From Rhypophila decipiens (taxonomy: Eukaryota > Ascomycota > Sordariomycetes > Sordariales > Naviculisporaceae), in contig MU858162.1 of the NCBI GenBank assembly GCA_033297075.1, positions 54,362 to 118,361 of the forward strand: a stretch of 64,000 nt of DNA, given 5' to 3'. Under the pieces are notes generated by a model that saw only the letters and a list, made by a program, of their open reading frames with translations, did not search any database and was not told the origin of the DNA. Each line of letters starts with the position of its first letter. Position 1 is the first letter of the stretch. The translations under genes were made by a program, and so were the position numbers. Of this stretch, positions 1-11,696 are shown piece after piece.

Positions 1-914
1 ACTCGACAAGTACGAAGAGGCCCGCTCGAGCACAGAGGTGGACGAATCGCTGATGGGAGACGAGAAGCAATGGCACAAGCAGCAGCCACACCAACAGTCA
101 GGATCGAGGTCAATGAGGAGTAGGATCATGTCTGTTTTGTGGTCAGCTAGATGGTTTGTCGATACGCTCTTGCTCCTTGCCATTCTCGGGCTGCTGGTAC
201 GAGACCAAATGAGGAAGCCTGAAGTGAACCAGTGGGACTTTGGTGGTGATTTCACCGGCGTGGGACCACGATGTAGGGCGCCAGGGTCCGTCAAGATGTC
301 ATGATGGTTAGGTTTGCTAATGCTGTCATGTCACAGTCTCCCAGAAAATCGTCAAGTTCGAAATGGACCAATCGTATGCACCAACCAACTCGTCCGAGTT
401 CTTCACCGACGAGGTGCTCGACAGGTGGAACAACCTGATGCCGGTCGGAATGGGCTTCGTCTGGGTCAACGACACGCACAAGTACCACGACCTGCCCACG
501 CCCATCGACTGGCCCGACAAGACGGTGTTTACCACGTCGGTCACGCACCAATTGCACTGTCTGTTTGCCATGGTCCAGACGTACTCGGGCCTCAAGTCCA
601 ATCATCCTATCCCCGACGACCACCACTGGCACATGGTGCACTGCTTCGACTACATGCGGCAGGCCATCATGTGCAGTGCCGATATGGCGTTGGAAGGACT
701 CGAGACTACCTTTCCTGACCACAATGGTGGTTCGGATGGCTGGGACTCCAAGCATGGTGAGTACAGCTGCGCCCTTGATTCGATAACTTCGATTGGGGAT
801 TCTCTGATGCTGACCTCGTGCCGCTTTTCTCGGGATGAAGTCTGCAAGGACTACAGTCAGGTCAAGAACTATTTGGAAAGCGTTAGAGCCTATGACGACA
901 GGCAAATTTACTGA
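1..914 (+). CDS. UstYa-like (DUF3328) protein, 5' end outside window
   Basis: UstYa-family proteins are membrane-anchored oxidases best known from fungal RiPP (dikaritin) and other peptide pathways, where they help cyclise a core peptide. The frame is already open at base 2 (LDKYEEARSSTEVDES...), and no ATG precedes it in the window, so the start lies to the left. Proposed exons are 2-272, 337-756 and 841-914. Intron 1 uses GTAGGG with CACAG, and intron 2 uses GTGAGT with GAAG. Splicing restores the family-typical GPRF junction and the VCKDY C-terminus. One membrane segment (WFVDTLLLLAILGLLV) is followed by the two diagnostic HxxHC motifs, HQLHC and HMVHC. Its pathway partners are probably left of the window. 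The family is clear; the substrate is unknown. Confidence 0.88.
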
Positions 915-1361
915 GGAGCAGGAAGGGCGGGGCGCCTGGGCGGTGTACTTAATAACGTATCAAGTCGGCTTAAATTCGTATATAGGGGTAAAAGTAAACA
1001 ACTGCTCCATCTCCACCCTGACCACCCTGACCCTATTGTTACGGGGCTACTGTCCAGAAACTACATCCGACCAGTGGGAATGAGAGCTATCGCGGGATGC
1101 TGCAGCTTGGGTCCAGACGAATGTAGGACGGAATCACTGAGGACAAGGTGGACCGAGGTGCCCACTGCTCGTCAAGGAGGTCAACGTCGCCAAACTCTCT
1201 GGACAATTCCTTTCTGCTCTTCTCCGACCAACCCGTCCGCTACTTGCACCGCTTGTATGGCAGGTGTTCAACGTCGTCCATTTATTTTCCTTATTGGCAA
1301 TACCATTAGAACCTCAACGCCTGATTGAACGACTTGACTCTTATTTCATACTAACGCAAGG
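915..1361. other. Intergenic, no gene seen
   Basis: This is the 3' flank of the UstYa-like gene and the promoter of the secreted protease-like gene. Small open frames here show no recognisable protein. Confidence 0.5.
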
Positions 1362-4300
1362 ATGGTGAACGTCACCTCCCTTCTCCTGGCAGCCCTGCTT
1401 TGGGCTTGGGGGGTCTTTGGAGGTAGAGTTCTGTCCGTTCCTGGACACCGCAGTGCCCTATGCTGACCGTCTCTCGTCCTCCAGAATCCGCCCAGCCATC
1501 GACCGAACTGAGTGATGCTTTCGTTGTCTCGACGTCCGTCTGGACCTCGGTGGTTCTCGAGACCTCGGTCGTCCTCAAGACCTCCGTCTGGACCTCGATC
1601 GTCCTCGAGACTATTACGCAAACTTCTGTTGGATCGCTGCCGGTGATTTATACGGTAACCGGCGATTCCACGACTACTTCAACCATCGGCACACCAACAA
1701 CAGTCGGATTGTCCTCTGAAGCCCCTTCCACGCTCTCGACTGGAACGCCGTCTACTTCTTCCATTCAAGGACAAACCACCATTGCCTCATCATCGACCCA
1801 GGGTAGCACCCCAACCTCACTCAGCAGTCCACCGCCTACGACAAGTCCCGTGGGAATCTCGTCTGCGAGTAGCACCAGTACCTCTGAAGCGTCCCTAGCG
1901 TCGTCCACACCACTTTCGGAAACACCAACAGCCGTGTCTTGGACCTCACAGCCGCTACCGCCGTCATCCCAGAGTCTGTCGACAAGTTTGGACTCGTCGT
2001 TCACCCAGGCCAGCACGTCTCTCTCTACTTCGCCAATCACTGCGCCGTCTTCTGGTGCACCTTCAAGTTCCCCAGTGCTCAACCCAAGCCCAACACCTTG
2101 GTCCATTACTGGCCCGTCCTCGGGCTCGCCTTCAAGTTCCCCAGTGCTCAGCCCGAGCCCAACACCTTGGTCCATTACTGGCCCGTCCTCGGGCTCGCCT
2201 TCAAGTTCCCCAGTGCTCAGCCCGAGCCCATCAACTTGGTCCATCACTGGCCCATCCTCGGGCTCACCTCCTTCGGCGCCCAGCCAGATTTCAACGACTC
2301 CATCCACCAGCCTCGTCGAGAGTTCCCTGCCAGCATCGCTTCCAACCCCGACAGCTGCCCCAGCATCTGTCACGGTCCCAGTGCCTTCAGGCTTTACGCT
2401 GTCCTGGACGTCATTCCCCACCCCATTTACCCTGTCGTCTATTCCTGAGCTGCCCTCGGCGGTACCAACATGGCCAGCTGGGACGTCTTCCTCCAGCTCG
2501 ACTACCAGCTCCAGCGCTACTCCCAGCCCCACCGCCAATGCAAGTCCTCAATACATCGCACCACTGCACGTGTTCAAGCTGGATAACGTGGCGTACTTTA
2601 TGAATCCGTACTGTGACGAAGAGCCACAGGTGCTGTGGCTGTCTGACGGGACCAACTTCACACTGCATTGCGACCGGTTCGAACTTTTCAACGGAACCGT
2701 GCTTGCTATGCCCGCCACCATCGCTGACGACGTGGACTGTTCTGGGCTTGGCCTCGCGTTGGATGATATCTGCTGCCTCCGACGCTTCAATTGGGTGAAA
2801 ACGGGCGAGCCCACATCCAACAGCACGGCTGAATGGTGCAACGCAGACATCACGCCCCACTCCATGTTCAAGACGGCTGCGCGTGATAGCACGACGGCGG
2901 CCGACGACCCCATTTCCCAGATTGCCAGCAAGCTCGGCGGACTGCCCAACTTTGCCTGCGAGGTGTCCCAGGCCATGCTTTCGCTTGCCGTGTCCATCTT
3001 CAGCATGGGAATGGCAACCGACAATTTCATGAGCGCGGCCGACGATGTCATCGAACTCTTCATCGCCACCGTCACCCGCCAGTCTGACGCTCTCCTGGCC
3101 CAGTTGAATACGTGGGTCCACGACGTCGACCAGACCATGCTGGAGCTCTACTGCATCGTCGACACGGCCGACGGCCACAAGAGTCGCATCTGGAGAGTGC
3201 TGACGCATCAGCATCACCTCCACGTCGGAATGAATGTGCTCTTGTCCGTCAACAGGGCAGGCCACGTCAACTGGCTCGTGAAGGTCATCATCTCGGTCTT
3301 GAGGCTCATTATCCGGGGCATCGCGCTGCGGTTCAAGTTCCTGATTGGAGCTTGGGGTGCTGTTTTGGAAGGAATGGGCCAGCTCTCGCGGACCTGCAAC
3401 ACCAACTGGAAGGAGCCCGCTCTCCGGAACCCGCAGGACGAAGAGCCCGAGGAGGAAGACGAGGATGGCATGACAATACGATTTTGGATCGAGGGCAGTC
3501 AACTTAGTTCACTGGCGCAACTCTGGACGGTCGAGGGAACTCTCGGCGTGCCCATTGGTGGTGTTCCAGACGATAATCCGCAAGGACCATGGGAGATTTC
3601 AGCAGCGTCGCGGGACGGCTCTGTTCCGCCCAGTCTCCTCATCGACCTCAGTCCAATGCAGGCTCTTATGGCGAAAGCAGCTTTGACGGGAACAATGACT
3701 ATGGCAAAGCTGCCTGGCTGGGACCAGTTCCTTTCCGTGAGCCGGGATATTCCGGATACCCGCGGCGACCCGCGACCTCTGAGATCCGGCAGCGATGGGA
3801 AGACGGCTCAAGTTAGGCCTCAACCTGAAGTAGACCATGACATTCTCGATCGAAACAAAACGTCAGAAGAGGACAAGCATGGAGACAACGAGCTGGCCGC
3901 TGCTGCGGACCCGGATCCCCCACCAGAGAAAACATACCCCTGGATTCCTCTGATAGACAGGGTTGAATTTACTAATCCATCAGATCAGCGTCCGTTCATA
4001 TCCCGTCCCAAAGGCAAAGACGAAAAGTGGGGTTTTTATAGCCACCATAGTTCTGATGGTCAAGGGTCATGGATATTTATAATCGATACTGGCTTCACAA
4101 CAGCTCAATACGAAAAGCGAGGCCAGGTTTGGGGAGACACTGGCAGGGAGATACGGAAAAGGGTTGTCCCTAGACACTACCTACTCCCAAAACTAGCGAT
4201 ACCGCGATACCAGCCAGCGACACCAGGCAACCCTGCCCCTGTTCCTCAGCAAAAGATCTGGCCTGTCCCAGATAGTATTGAGGACGATTGTTGGGATGAT

Positions 4301-5634
4301 GACAGGATGTTTCAGCAGGGCCATGGAATGATGATGACCTCAATAGCTGCCGGAAAAACCTTTGGGGTGGCCCCAAAGGCCAATCTCTACTTGATAAAGG
4401 CCATGTCTGGCGTTTATTACAAGGACCCAGCTACGGTGCCCCCAGGGGTGAACAAACCAGTGGGTCTTGCCATGGTCACACGACTGGCTTTTGAAAAGAT
4501 TATGAATAAGATTTTTCTAGAGGTAACTAGAGGCGGAATCCCTCCAGCGAAAAGCTTTATTGTCATCGCCATTCAGCTGGGTTCCTACAGGACGCGACCC
4601 CTCCCTGCGGGGGGTTGGGAGACTGATCAGGAGTGGAGGGATACCTGGAATGAGTGGCGCAACAAGCTCGATGCGCTGGGGGTAACCTTCGTCTTCGCAA
4701 GTTCAAACGCTGGCTTTGAACCCCGAACCGGAGGACCAAAATATTACCAGGAAGACCTCGCAGTCGCTGGATGGATAGGCCAAGACAGTCCTGCCATATT
4801 GGTTGGTGGTGTGTACCCCGATGGCTCACTTTGGGAAGGCACTACGCCATCGGACCCACGTCGGAACGGCGCCCAAATCAGCATCTACGGCCGAGCATGG
4901 GACCAGTCGGCCTTCGTTGCTGGTTCGGCCAGTGACAGGATTGACGTAAGACATGATCTAGCGGGCTGCAGCGGTGCTGCCGCACAGGTGGTGAGTTTGA
5001 TAGTCGCCACTGTGAGTTGGAGGATAACCTCTCGGGATGCTAACAAATCATTAAACAACATTTACAGGCCGGCCTCGTTGCCTACTTTCTGGCCTATCCT
5101 TGGCCTGCGGGCACGAACCCGTTTGACCCCACAGACACGTCAAAAACGGTTGGAAAGCGGATGAAAGAATATCTGATTAGCGCCTCGTACCGACGAGTCC
5201 CAGACATTTTTGCTATCATCGGATACGCCCTACGTCAAGGAGGCGAGATTGAGCACGCCGGTTTCGATGAATTTCCTTACTATCCCCCCAGTTGGATAAA
5301 TACTGCGTACAATCTGGCCGAGGGCCCACAACGGTGTCTTGCCGTTGGCTCCTTGCCAGCGGGACGTTTTGGAGCTGCCGCCGACGGTGGTTATCCCGAC
5401 ACCTGCCCCGTCCCGGCTGTTGTTCCTGGAAACGACGCGACCTGGACTGGCACTGCCCTGACGGCTGCAAGCACATATTCAGCCCCAGACCTTCCAACAA
5501 CATTGAGTTGGACGATCACGAGCGAGAGCACGACCTTTGTCTCGGTAGTCACATGGGCGCCCAGCTCGACCTCGACATCCGCAACTCGACCTCGACATAC
5601 TCAAACTCGAGCACAAGTTCGACTGCTCCTCTGA
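1362..5634 (+). CDS. Secreted Ser/Thr-rich protein with subtilisin-like (S8) domain, probably disrupted at 3' end
   Basis: Proposed exons are 1362-1422, 1485-4990 and 5068-5634, giving 1377 residues. Exon 1 encodes a signal peptide (MVNVTSLLLAALLWAWGVFG). Residues about 25-370 are very rich in Ser, Thr and Pro, with three 23-residue tandem repeats, as in wall-anchored or heavily O-glycosylated stalks. A Cys-containing central region follows. The S8-like domain has a plausible triad: Asp888 in IIDTG, His967 in QGHGM and Ser1183 in GCSGAAAQV. The last intron (GTGAGT...TTTACAG) falls just after the Ser motif and restores AGLVAYF. The frame closes at 5634 after an abrupt Arg-rich tail, while the protein-like Ser/Thr sequence continues in another frame (see the 5618-6245 entry). 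The role may be extracellular proteolysis or wall remodelling. Confidence 0.75.
2048..2254 (+). repeat. 69-bp in-frame tandem repeat, 3 units
   Basis: Units run 2048-2116, 2117-2185 and 2186-2254, with a partial fourth after them. Each encodes 23 residues beginning SSGSPSSSPVL and ending WSITGP. Units 1-3 differ at only a few bases, which suggests recent expansion inside the Ser/Thr-rich stalk. Confidence 0.93.
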
Positions 5635-6245
5635 TAACCTGGTCGAGATCATTCGACCTCACCTCGACGACCTCTACGACCGTTACGCTAGCCACAGCCA
5701 CCATAGTCGAGAACCCAGACCCCTCCTCCATCGTGTGCTCGGGTTCCGACTTGTCCCCGGACGGGCAAGAATTGGACCACGACACGGCATATGCAGCCAT
5801 AACCGCTCGGGAATTCTGCGTCGGCGGCGCGGACGGCACCTACGGCGGGTACTTCCCCAACGGAGTCCCCGACACCCTGCCAAGAAGCGAGGAAATAGAC
5901 GGATTCTCATGGCTCTCGCTGCGCTACTACCCAGGCCAGGTCCCCGGCGACCCGAGCAACTTTACCGGAGTAGTCTACGAAGCCGGCTTCCGGCGAAACT
6001 ACGAGCCCGACCCACATCCAGGCGAGTAGACGATCCCCAAGTGCCAGGTCATGTTTAAGAAACTCGTTGAGACGTGCAAGGGTGGATTCTATGGCGGTTT
6101 TGCCCTTGATCAGAATGGTGTCGAATGGATACTTGATGCTGTTCATTGGGACAACAACACGAAAGCGCCATATTGTTGGGACAAGGAAGATCCCGAGAAG
6201 GCCTGTTACGATTGGCACACCTCGTCATGGGGGGGTTCCAAGTAA
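5618..6245 (+). pseudogene. Displaced C-terminal part of the S8-like protein (frameshift plus in-frame stop)
   Basis: Around 5545-5617 the coding signal moves from the upstream frame to the -1 frame without an obvious phase-correcting intron. The donors at 5539, 5545 and 5548 combined with the acceptors at 5611 and 5617 all give the wrong phase. The new frame continues the Ser/Thr linker and a Cys-containing domain (FCVGGADGTYGGY), then meets TAG at 6027-6029. The same frame stays open beyond it (KCQVMFKKLVETC, CYDWHTSSWGGSK) to the TAA ending at 6245. The simplest reading is one missing base plus one nonsense change, either real decay or sequencing error. An in-frame 78-nt intron at 5970-6047 could remove the stop, but its donor is weak and it would not cure the frameshift. 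Confidence 0.6.
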
Positions 6246-7545
6246 ACGACAAAAGAATACGGACTGCAAATGGTATAAATGGTATTGATGGCTGAAAACT
6301 CTCGGTCTTCTTTCTTATTTTCTTGAGGTTATGGTTTCTAAAACTACTTGAAACTCAATAAGCTTGTAGAGAAGAAGATTAGCCTTAGAATAGTAGTACC
6401 TTTTCAAAGAAAACCTGTAGCGAATGCTCGTTTATCTGGTGATATTGTATCTGCATGTTTTTGCGGTCCTCGGGGGGTTTTCTTTTTGGTTTTTTTTGTT
6501 CACCCACTTGGCTTCCATAAAGCAAGTGGCTGGCTGGAGTTTGAATTTCCTGTGCTAGCTTCTGCTGTGAGCGAGAAAAGTATGTATATGTATCAAGACG
6601 AGTAAAAGTCTCTTGAGTTCTTTGGTAAATGTCCCACTTTCTTGTTTGGGATTCATGGGAGAGGTGGTTATAAATAGCTTAGCTCTACCACTATACGCCG
6701 AGCTAGAGAATATCTAGACGCCGCCTATCAACTGAACCTCGTTCCCCTTTATATAGAATGATCCATGGGCACTACCTATACTATATTAGCTCCTTTGCTT
6801 TTACTTTTTTACTGTCTTGTTCGGGGCCTGAGAAATAGGCACCAGTCTTCATACACACAAGCACCCCTCTCGTATAATAGAAGATGCCTTGGCTAGCTAG
6901 AGGAAATGACTTGGCCGGTTGTAACACATGGCATAATTCGCTAGAATAGATAACTTGAATGGCTGGAATAGATGCCTCGACTAGCACGACTAAATGCCTT
7001 ACGATGCCTTATTTGACTGGAATAGATGCCGTACCTTGCTAGAATTCAGACTTGTCTGGCTAGAGGAGATACCCTGGCTAACTAGAATATATGCCCTCTT
7101 TAGCTAGAATAAATACCTTGTCTAGCCGGGGCAGCTACCTTAATATATCTGAATAAATGCATCAACTTTCCTGATGAAATATCTTTACTCGGTGAAATAA
7201 ATGCTCTGGCTAACTGGAATAAATGCCTTGTTTGGCTGGAATAGATGACCTGTCTGTGGGGAATAAATGCCATATAATGGATGCCCCGATTGGGCTGGAG
7301 CCTGGAGGAGATACTTCAACTAGGCTAGAAGTGAAAGTGAACTGACTGGTGCTTGTTCTCATATGAAAGTATTGCGCCGCTCTATCAAGTCACCGGTATT
7401 GCGGCTGTGTCTCATCATTGATCAAGGTCCCGGTTACATTTCAAGGCTGCAATGCTATCCTAAGGCTCGCTAAAATCCCACACGGTCTATAATGATAACA
7501 TTTCGCTTTTTGAGACCCCATTTCTTTATTTTATGCCAAGTCCCT
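6246..7545. other. Intergenic region with degenerate minisatellite
   Basis: No gene was recognised. The left half is AT-rich and unstructured to my eye. The right half carries the degenerate repeat listed separately. Confidence 0.5.
6875..7330. repeat. Degenerate minisatellite, about 24-30 bp period
   Basis: The motif CTAGAATAAATGCCTTG and variants (ctggaatagatgcc, ctggaataaatgcc, ctagaatatatgccc) recur about every 24-30 bp, roughly 15 times, with much point divergence and variable spacing. It lies downstream of the protease-like gene and of the convergent tyrosyl-tRNA synthetase gene. Confidence 0.75.
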
Positions 7546-8903
7546 CTATTGCCGAATGGGCAGCTCCTCGCCCTTCTTCTCCTCCCCGTTCTTGGCGGCG
7601 GCTGGGGGCGCCCCGGGATAACGGGAGCCCTTGTCCTTGACTTTCTTGACCTTCTTCGGCGGGGGCGGGTAGGCCTTGAGGGCGACATCCTGCCATTCCT
7701 TGTTGGCTTCGAACGCCTCGCGGATCGGCTTGATCAGATCATTGAGGCCGGTTGAGATGGCATGTTTGAGCAGTTGTGGGGTCAACTATTACACCAGCGG
7801 TTAGTCAGGGGCTCTGCTAGGGTGGCAACAGGGCAGTCAAAACTTACAACATCGTTTTGGTAGTCCTCGTTCATCTGCTGCACGCTAGTGTAGACCAGCG
7901 GTTCTTGTCCGTCTGGCCGCTCAATCCTGAGCTGCTTCTTGCCACCCTTGAGAGCGGATACGGGCAGGAGGACGAACTCTGCCAGCGCCAGCATGCCGTT
8001 GCCTTCAACCTTCTGGGGCACAGCCTCGGCCTTGCGGACCTTCTTCGTGACCACCTCGGGAGCGTCGAGCAGATCGATTTTGCTGTCCTCGTCGCTAGAG
8101 CTCATCTTGCTGCCTTGTAAACCGGGTACCATGGGGTTCATGAGATGTGCGCGCTGGCGGTAGCCAATCTTGGGCAGCCACTCCTTGGCCGCCGTGAACA
8201 GTTTCCTCTGATCGACACCGCCGAATTGGGCATCGCAGTCCAGGTGCTGCTCGTCGAGAACCTGCAAAATGGGGTAGAGGAGACCGCTGAGAGGGGCATT
8301 CGAAGTCTGCTTGACGACCTCGGCGCCAGCCTTCTTGGCGTCGTGCTCGGAAACGAGGGAGGAGAGGCGGTAGACGTCCATGCAGTAGTCGGGGCTTTTT
8401 TGGTAGGAAGATCCGAGCACGAAGCGTAGCTTCTCCGTGTTGACGCCGACGGACTCGAGCGTGGCTTTTATGATGAATTCGTAGTACTTGGCCCGATTCT
8501 CGACCAGCTCGAGCGGGGCCTTGAGGTTGTCGAGGAAGCCATGGATGTCGGCGAGGAGGACGGTCACGTCGCACCCGGCGGCGAGGTACTGGGCGATCTT
8601 GACGGCGGGAACAAAGTAGCCGGCATGTGGCTTTCCGGTTGTTGCGGTGCCTATTTAATATCCAACGTCGGGTCAGTTTGGCGTTTCCGTTATTTTTTGG
8701 CCAATATTTGGCGTCTGTCACTGGCGCCCCGAAATCGCTCCTTGGGCTTCAATCCGTCGAGAGCGGGGGAGGGGTCAAACACAACACTTACCCCAGTAGA
8801 TTTTGGGGTCGCGGCCCTCGGCCAGAATGTTCTCAATGATCTCGGGATTGAGGAACTCGGCGAGGTTCTCACTGATGAGACCAAGTCTCTGCTTGGCGTC
8901 CAT
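7546..8903 (-). CDS. TYS1: Tyrosyl-tRNA synthetase, cytoplasmic type
   Basis: This class I aminoacyl-tRNA synthetase charges tRNA-Tyr for cytosolic translation. Proposed exons on the minus strand are 8903-8792, 8650-7848 and 7785-7546, giving 384 residues, close to the roughly 394 of the yeast enzyme. The ATG at 8903 (CCAACATGG context) gives MDAKQRLGLI. Intron 1 (GTAAGTG...AAATAG, 141 nt) joins YW to GTATTGKPHAGYF, which holds the HIGH-like signature PHAG. The KMSKS loop is KMSSS at residues 219-223. Intron 2 (GTAAGT...TAATAG) joins QNDV to LTPQLLKHA. The C-terminus is a Lys/Pro-rich tail (PPPPKKVKKVKDKG), usual for eukaryotic cytosolic enzymes. No transit peptide is visible. The symbol is the yeast orthologue name. 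Confidence 0.95.
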
Positions 8904-9259
8904 GTTGGCGGCGTTGCGTCGTGAGGAGGATATCCGGAGGAAGAGGTGGGCAGGAGAACAAATACACTATCACGGCCAGTCATGAGGGTTGGTGACTGTG
9001 TCAGTCTTATCGATAAGATCAATTGGCGGATGAGTCATCCGGGCTGGAGGCTTGGCGTCATGGTACGGGGTACCTCGCAGTGTATACGGAATACGAACCT
9101 CACCGGACTCACCTCCCCTGGAAGCACAACCTGAACTTGAGAATATTCAACTGACTCAATGGCCGTATAGGTTCGTTTCAAGATGACTACAAGTCTCGTA
9201 TTCAAGGGTCCAAAACATCGAATCCAAGCCAAGTCCTGCCCTCCTCCCGATACCGTCAT
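8904..9259. other. Short intergenic region, no gene seen
   Basis: This is the promoter of the tyrosyl-tRNA synthetase gene and the 3' flank of the MetE-like gene, both on the minus strand. No RNA gene or repeat was noticed. Confidence 0.5.
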
Positions 9260-10537
9260 TCAAGGCTCACCTGGCCAGATCTGATCCGCCAATTCCCTAA
9301 CCAACTTCAATTTATTCACCATGTCCTCCCTCGTAACCGAATTGCCCAAATGATGGCTCGCAAATCCACACTGAGGACTGATCCCCATCCTCTTGAGCGC
9401 CTCCTCCCGCGTTTGCCCCGAGCCTTTGGCAACCCAATCAGCCGCCTCGAACACTCGTTTCTTCATCTCCTGCACATCCTCCAGCTCGGGGAATTTACTC
9501 GTGATAACGCCCACAATCACATTTTTGTTTCTGGGCAAATGGACCAACGGCTCGAAACCGCCCGCCCGCTCGGTATCATACTCTAGAAAGTATGTGTCCG
9601 CGTCAATGTCATTGAAGAGTTTCTTGGCAACGGCATCATAGCCGCCCTCGCTGAAGTGGCGCGAGTAAGCAAAGTTACCTCGGCAGAGGTGAATTCCGAC
9701 GTGGAAATCGGCCGGACGGGCCGAGATGCAGTCGTTGTAAAGCTTGATATAACTGTCTAGCAAAGCCTCGGAATCTTCGCCTGCGTCACGGAAGCCAGCT
9801 AGCATTTTCTCGGAGCAAAAATAAGCCAGGTTCGGGTCGTCGATGGTCACGTTGCGGCATCCGGCTAGGTAGAGGGTGTGGAGCTCTGCGCGGTAGGCGG
9901 CGGCGATGTCGGCAAAGTAGGCTGCGTCGTTGGGATAGATGTCGAGAGGGTAGGCGCGGCCGGGCTGGTAGCGGAGGTGGTACCATTCCGGTGCTGGGAG
10001 GGTGATCTTGGCGCTGGAGATCATGTTGGGGGGCAGTCTGGAGGTCAGGTAGTTCCATTGGTCGATGTAGGTGCTTCCTTTGTGCTTGATCTTGCCGGTG
10101 CAGATTATGGACTCGCCTGGCTTGTGGCCTGCCTCGGCTGGAGAGGGGGAGGGTTAGGATCCTGGGGGCCAGAAGATGGGGTGGATTGAGGAAGTCGACT
10201 TACTGAAGGCCGCGAGGTCAGGGACGTAGAGGCGGAACATGTCCAGCGGTGGATCTGGAATCTCCTCGAAGCCTTCGAGTCCGGGGAAGAAGGTGCCCCA
10301 GAACTGGTGGCGACGATACTCTCCGTCAGTGACGGGGTGGTAGTTCAGGTCGAGCTGAAGCTTGACAATGTCGTCGATGGCTTCATCTTCGAGGGCACGT
10401 AGTTCACTGTCTTGAGTGATGGTGAGGGCATCTTTGCCGTCGAGTTCGACTCGCTTTTCAGAGAGCTTCTGGGGTCTCAGGAGAGATCCCATGTGCTCGG
10501 CCCTGAACGGCGGACGTTGGCGATTCTCTCGGACCAT
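9260..10537 (-). CDS. MetE-like (cobalamin-independent methionine synthase C-terminal domain) protein
   Basis: Proposed exons are 10537-10204 and 10137-9260 on the minus strand, giving 403 residues. The intron has GTAAGT and CTCTCCAG boundaries. The protein matches the catalytic C-terminal barrel of MetE rather than the full two-barrel enzyme of about 760 residues. The zinc and homocysteine ligands of that barrel appear to be present: His261 and Cys263 in GIHLCRGNF, Glu297 in FLEYD, and Cys368 in ISPQCGF. The N-terminus has RAEHMGSLLRP and DGEYRR, common in the stand-alone members. Such single-barrel fungal proteins are often called UROD/MetE-like; their methyl donor and acceptor are usually not established. 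It may act in methyl transfer to a thiol, but the substrate cannot be read from sequence. Confidence 0.88.
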
Positions 10538-11696
10538 TTTGACAATCGGCAGTCTTTGAGGCCTGTGAGTGAAAGCAAAGCTATGTCAACCAGGACATGG
10601 AAGTGGGCAGCAAAGATAGTCCTGATGTCTATCCCCGGCAATGAGAGGGACTACCCCTCCTTTTAAGTCTTCCATATGGAGACTTCAAGTATGGTAGCGA
10701 TGATGATTGACATGCCGTCACCGCCTCTCCACCACAGCAGAACCAGACAAGCAGTCTGATATCCCCCCTCCTTCGTCCAAATACTTCATATCATGCGGCA
10801 AGGAGGTAGGCATTAGCTGACGCACGACCGGCTCATCCCATGCAACATCTGGGCTATTTCGGACCACTGGCAGGCAATAGACATGGGATGGTTTACGAAC
10901 CAGAAGCGTTGAAGCAGCTTGATGAGCTCTGTTCCCAAGACTTGCGACGATCTCGATATGCATATTCAGGGGGCCGAGAGACGACAAGGTCCCGAGGGTA
11001 ACATCCATGGCGTCAACCCCGCAGTCAAGAGGAGGGGGAAACCAATATTAGACATCCTATCTGGCATTCTTGGGACATGTATTTCCATTAGGTATCCGTA
11101 CTCCGGTCAACTTTTGGAACGAGAGGCGTATATGCATTTATCCGCTCCATTGAGCTGGCATCATTTCCGAGTTCAATTACCAGGTACTGTACCTTACTGG
11201 CGCCGGCCTGCCGCCCCGGGTGGTGGCGGCACTAACACAGTCGACGGGATGCGGGGTGTCCACAGTGACTGCTGCGAGGTAAGCCGGGTATGCCGTGCGT
11301 CCAGACTCCAATGTTGAGATATGGGAGCAAGTAGAAAGAGATAAAAAGTTACTGAAGTCGACGAACGACTTGTTGAATCAAATAAAGCAATTTACTGCCA
11401 AAAGACTCTTTTAGTTATAGTCAACAGTGCTGCAATCCTGCAACACAAACAGACAGGGCCTGTGGGGCGGGCCTTGGCACCGCTCAAAGACCATGGAAGA
11501 CGTCACCAAGGACGCGCAGGCGGCTTACTTTAAAGCTTATCACACTTGCAGTGGAGAAACTGACCCGGATAAGGAACTCTAAAGCTCCTTTGTCTTTGTG
11601 ACGTTCAAATATTCCTCCCCTTCCCGTCTTCCCATTCCCCCGAACTGTCTGCCTCCTCATCAGCATCAATTAATCTACAAACTGCTCACAGTCAAG
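10538..11696. other. Intergenic (divergent promoter region), no gene supported
   Basis: This lies between the MetE-like gene and the F-box gene, which diverge from here. A 96-codon minus-strand frame at 10718-11008 has no family signature and I do not call it. The last 100 bases before 11697 are pyrimidine-rich, as in many fungal promoters. Confidence 0.45.

Noticed and set aside
38..304. UstYa-like gene starting at position 38
   Set aside because: The codon at 38 is GTG, not ATG, and the frame is open to the left edge with family-like sequence, so the true start is outside the window.
1362..2500. Ser/Thr repeat protein as a repeated-core RiPP precursor for the left UstYa-like gene
   Set aside because: The repeats lack dibasic cleavage sites and are part of a very long protein with a catalytic domain.
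2055..2603. Repeat-containing frames overlapping the Ser/Thr stalk in other frames and on the minus strand
   Set aside because: The 69-bp repeat is a multiple of three, so it stays open in several frames. Only the frame with signal peptide and S8 domain is credible.
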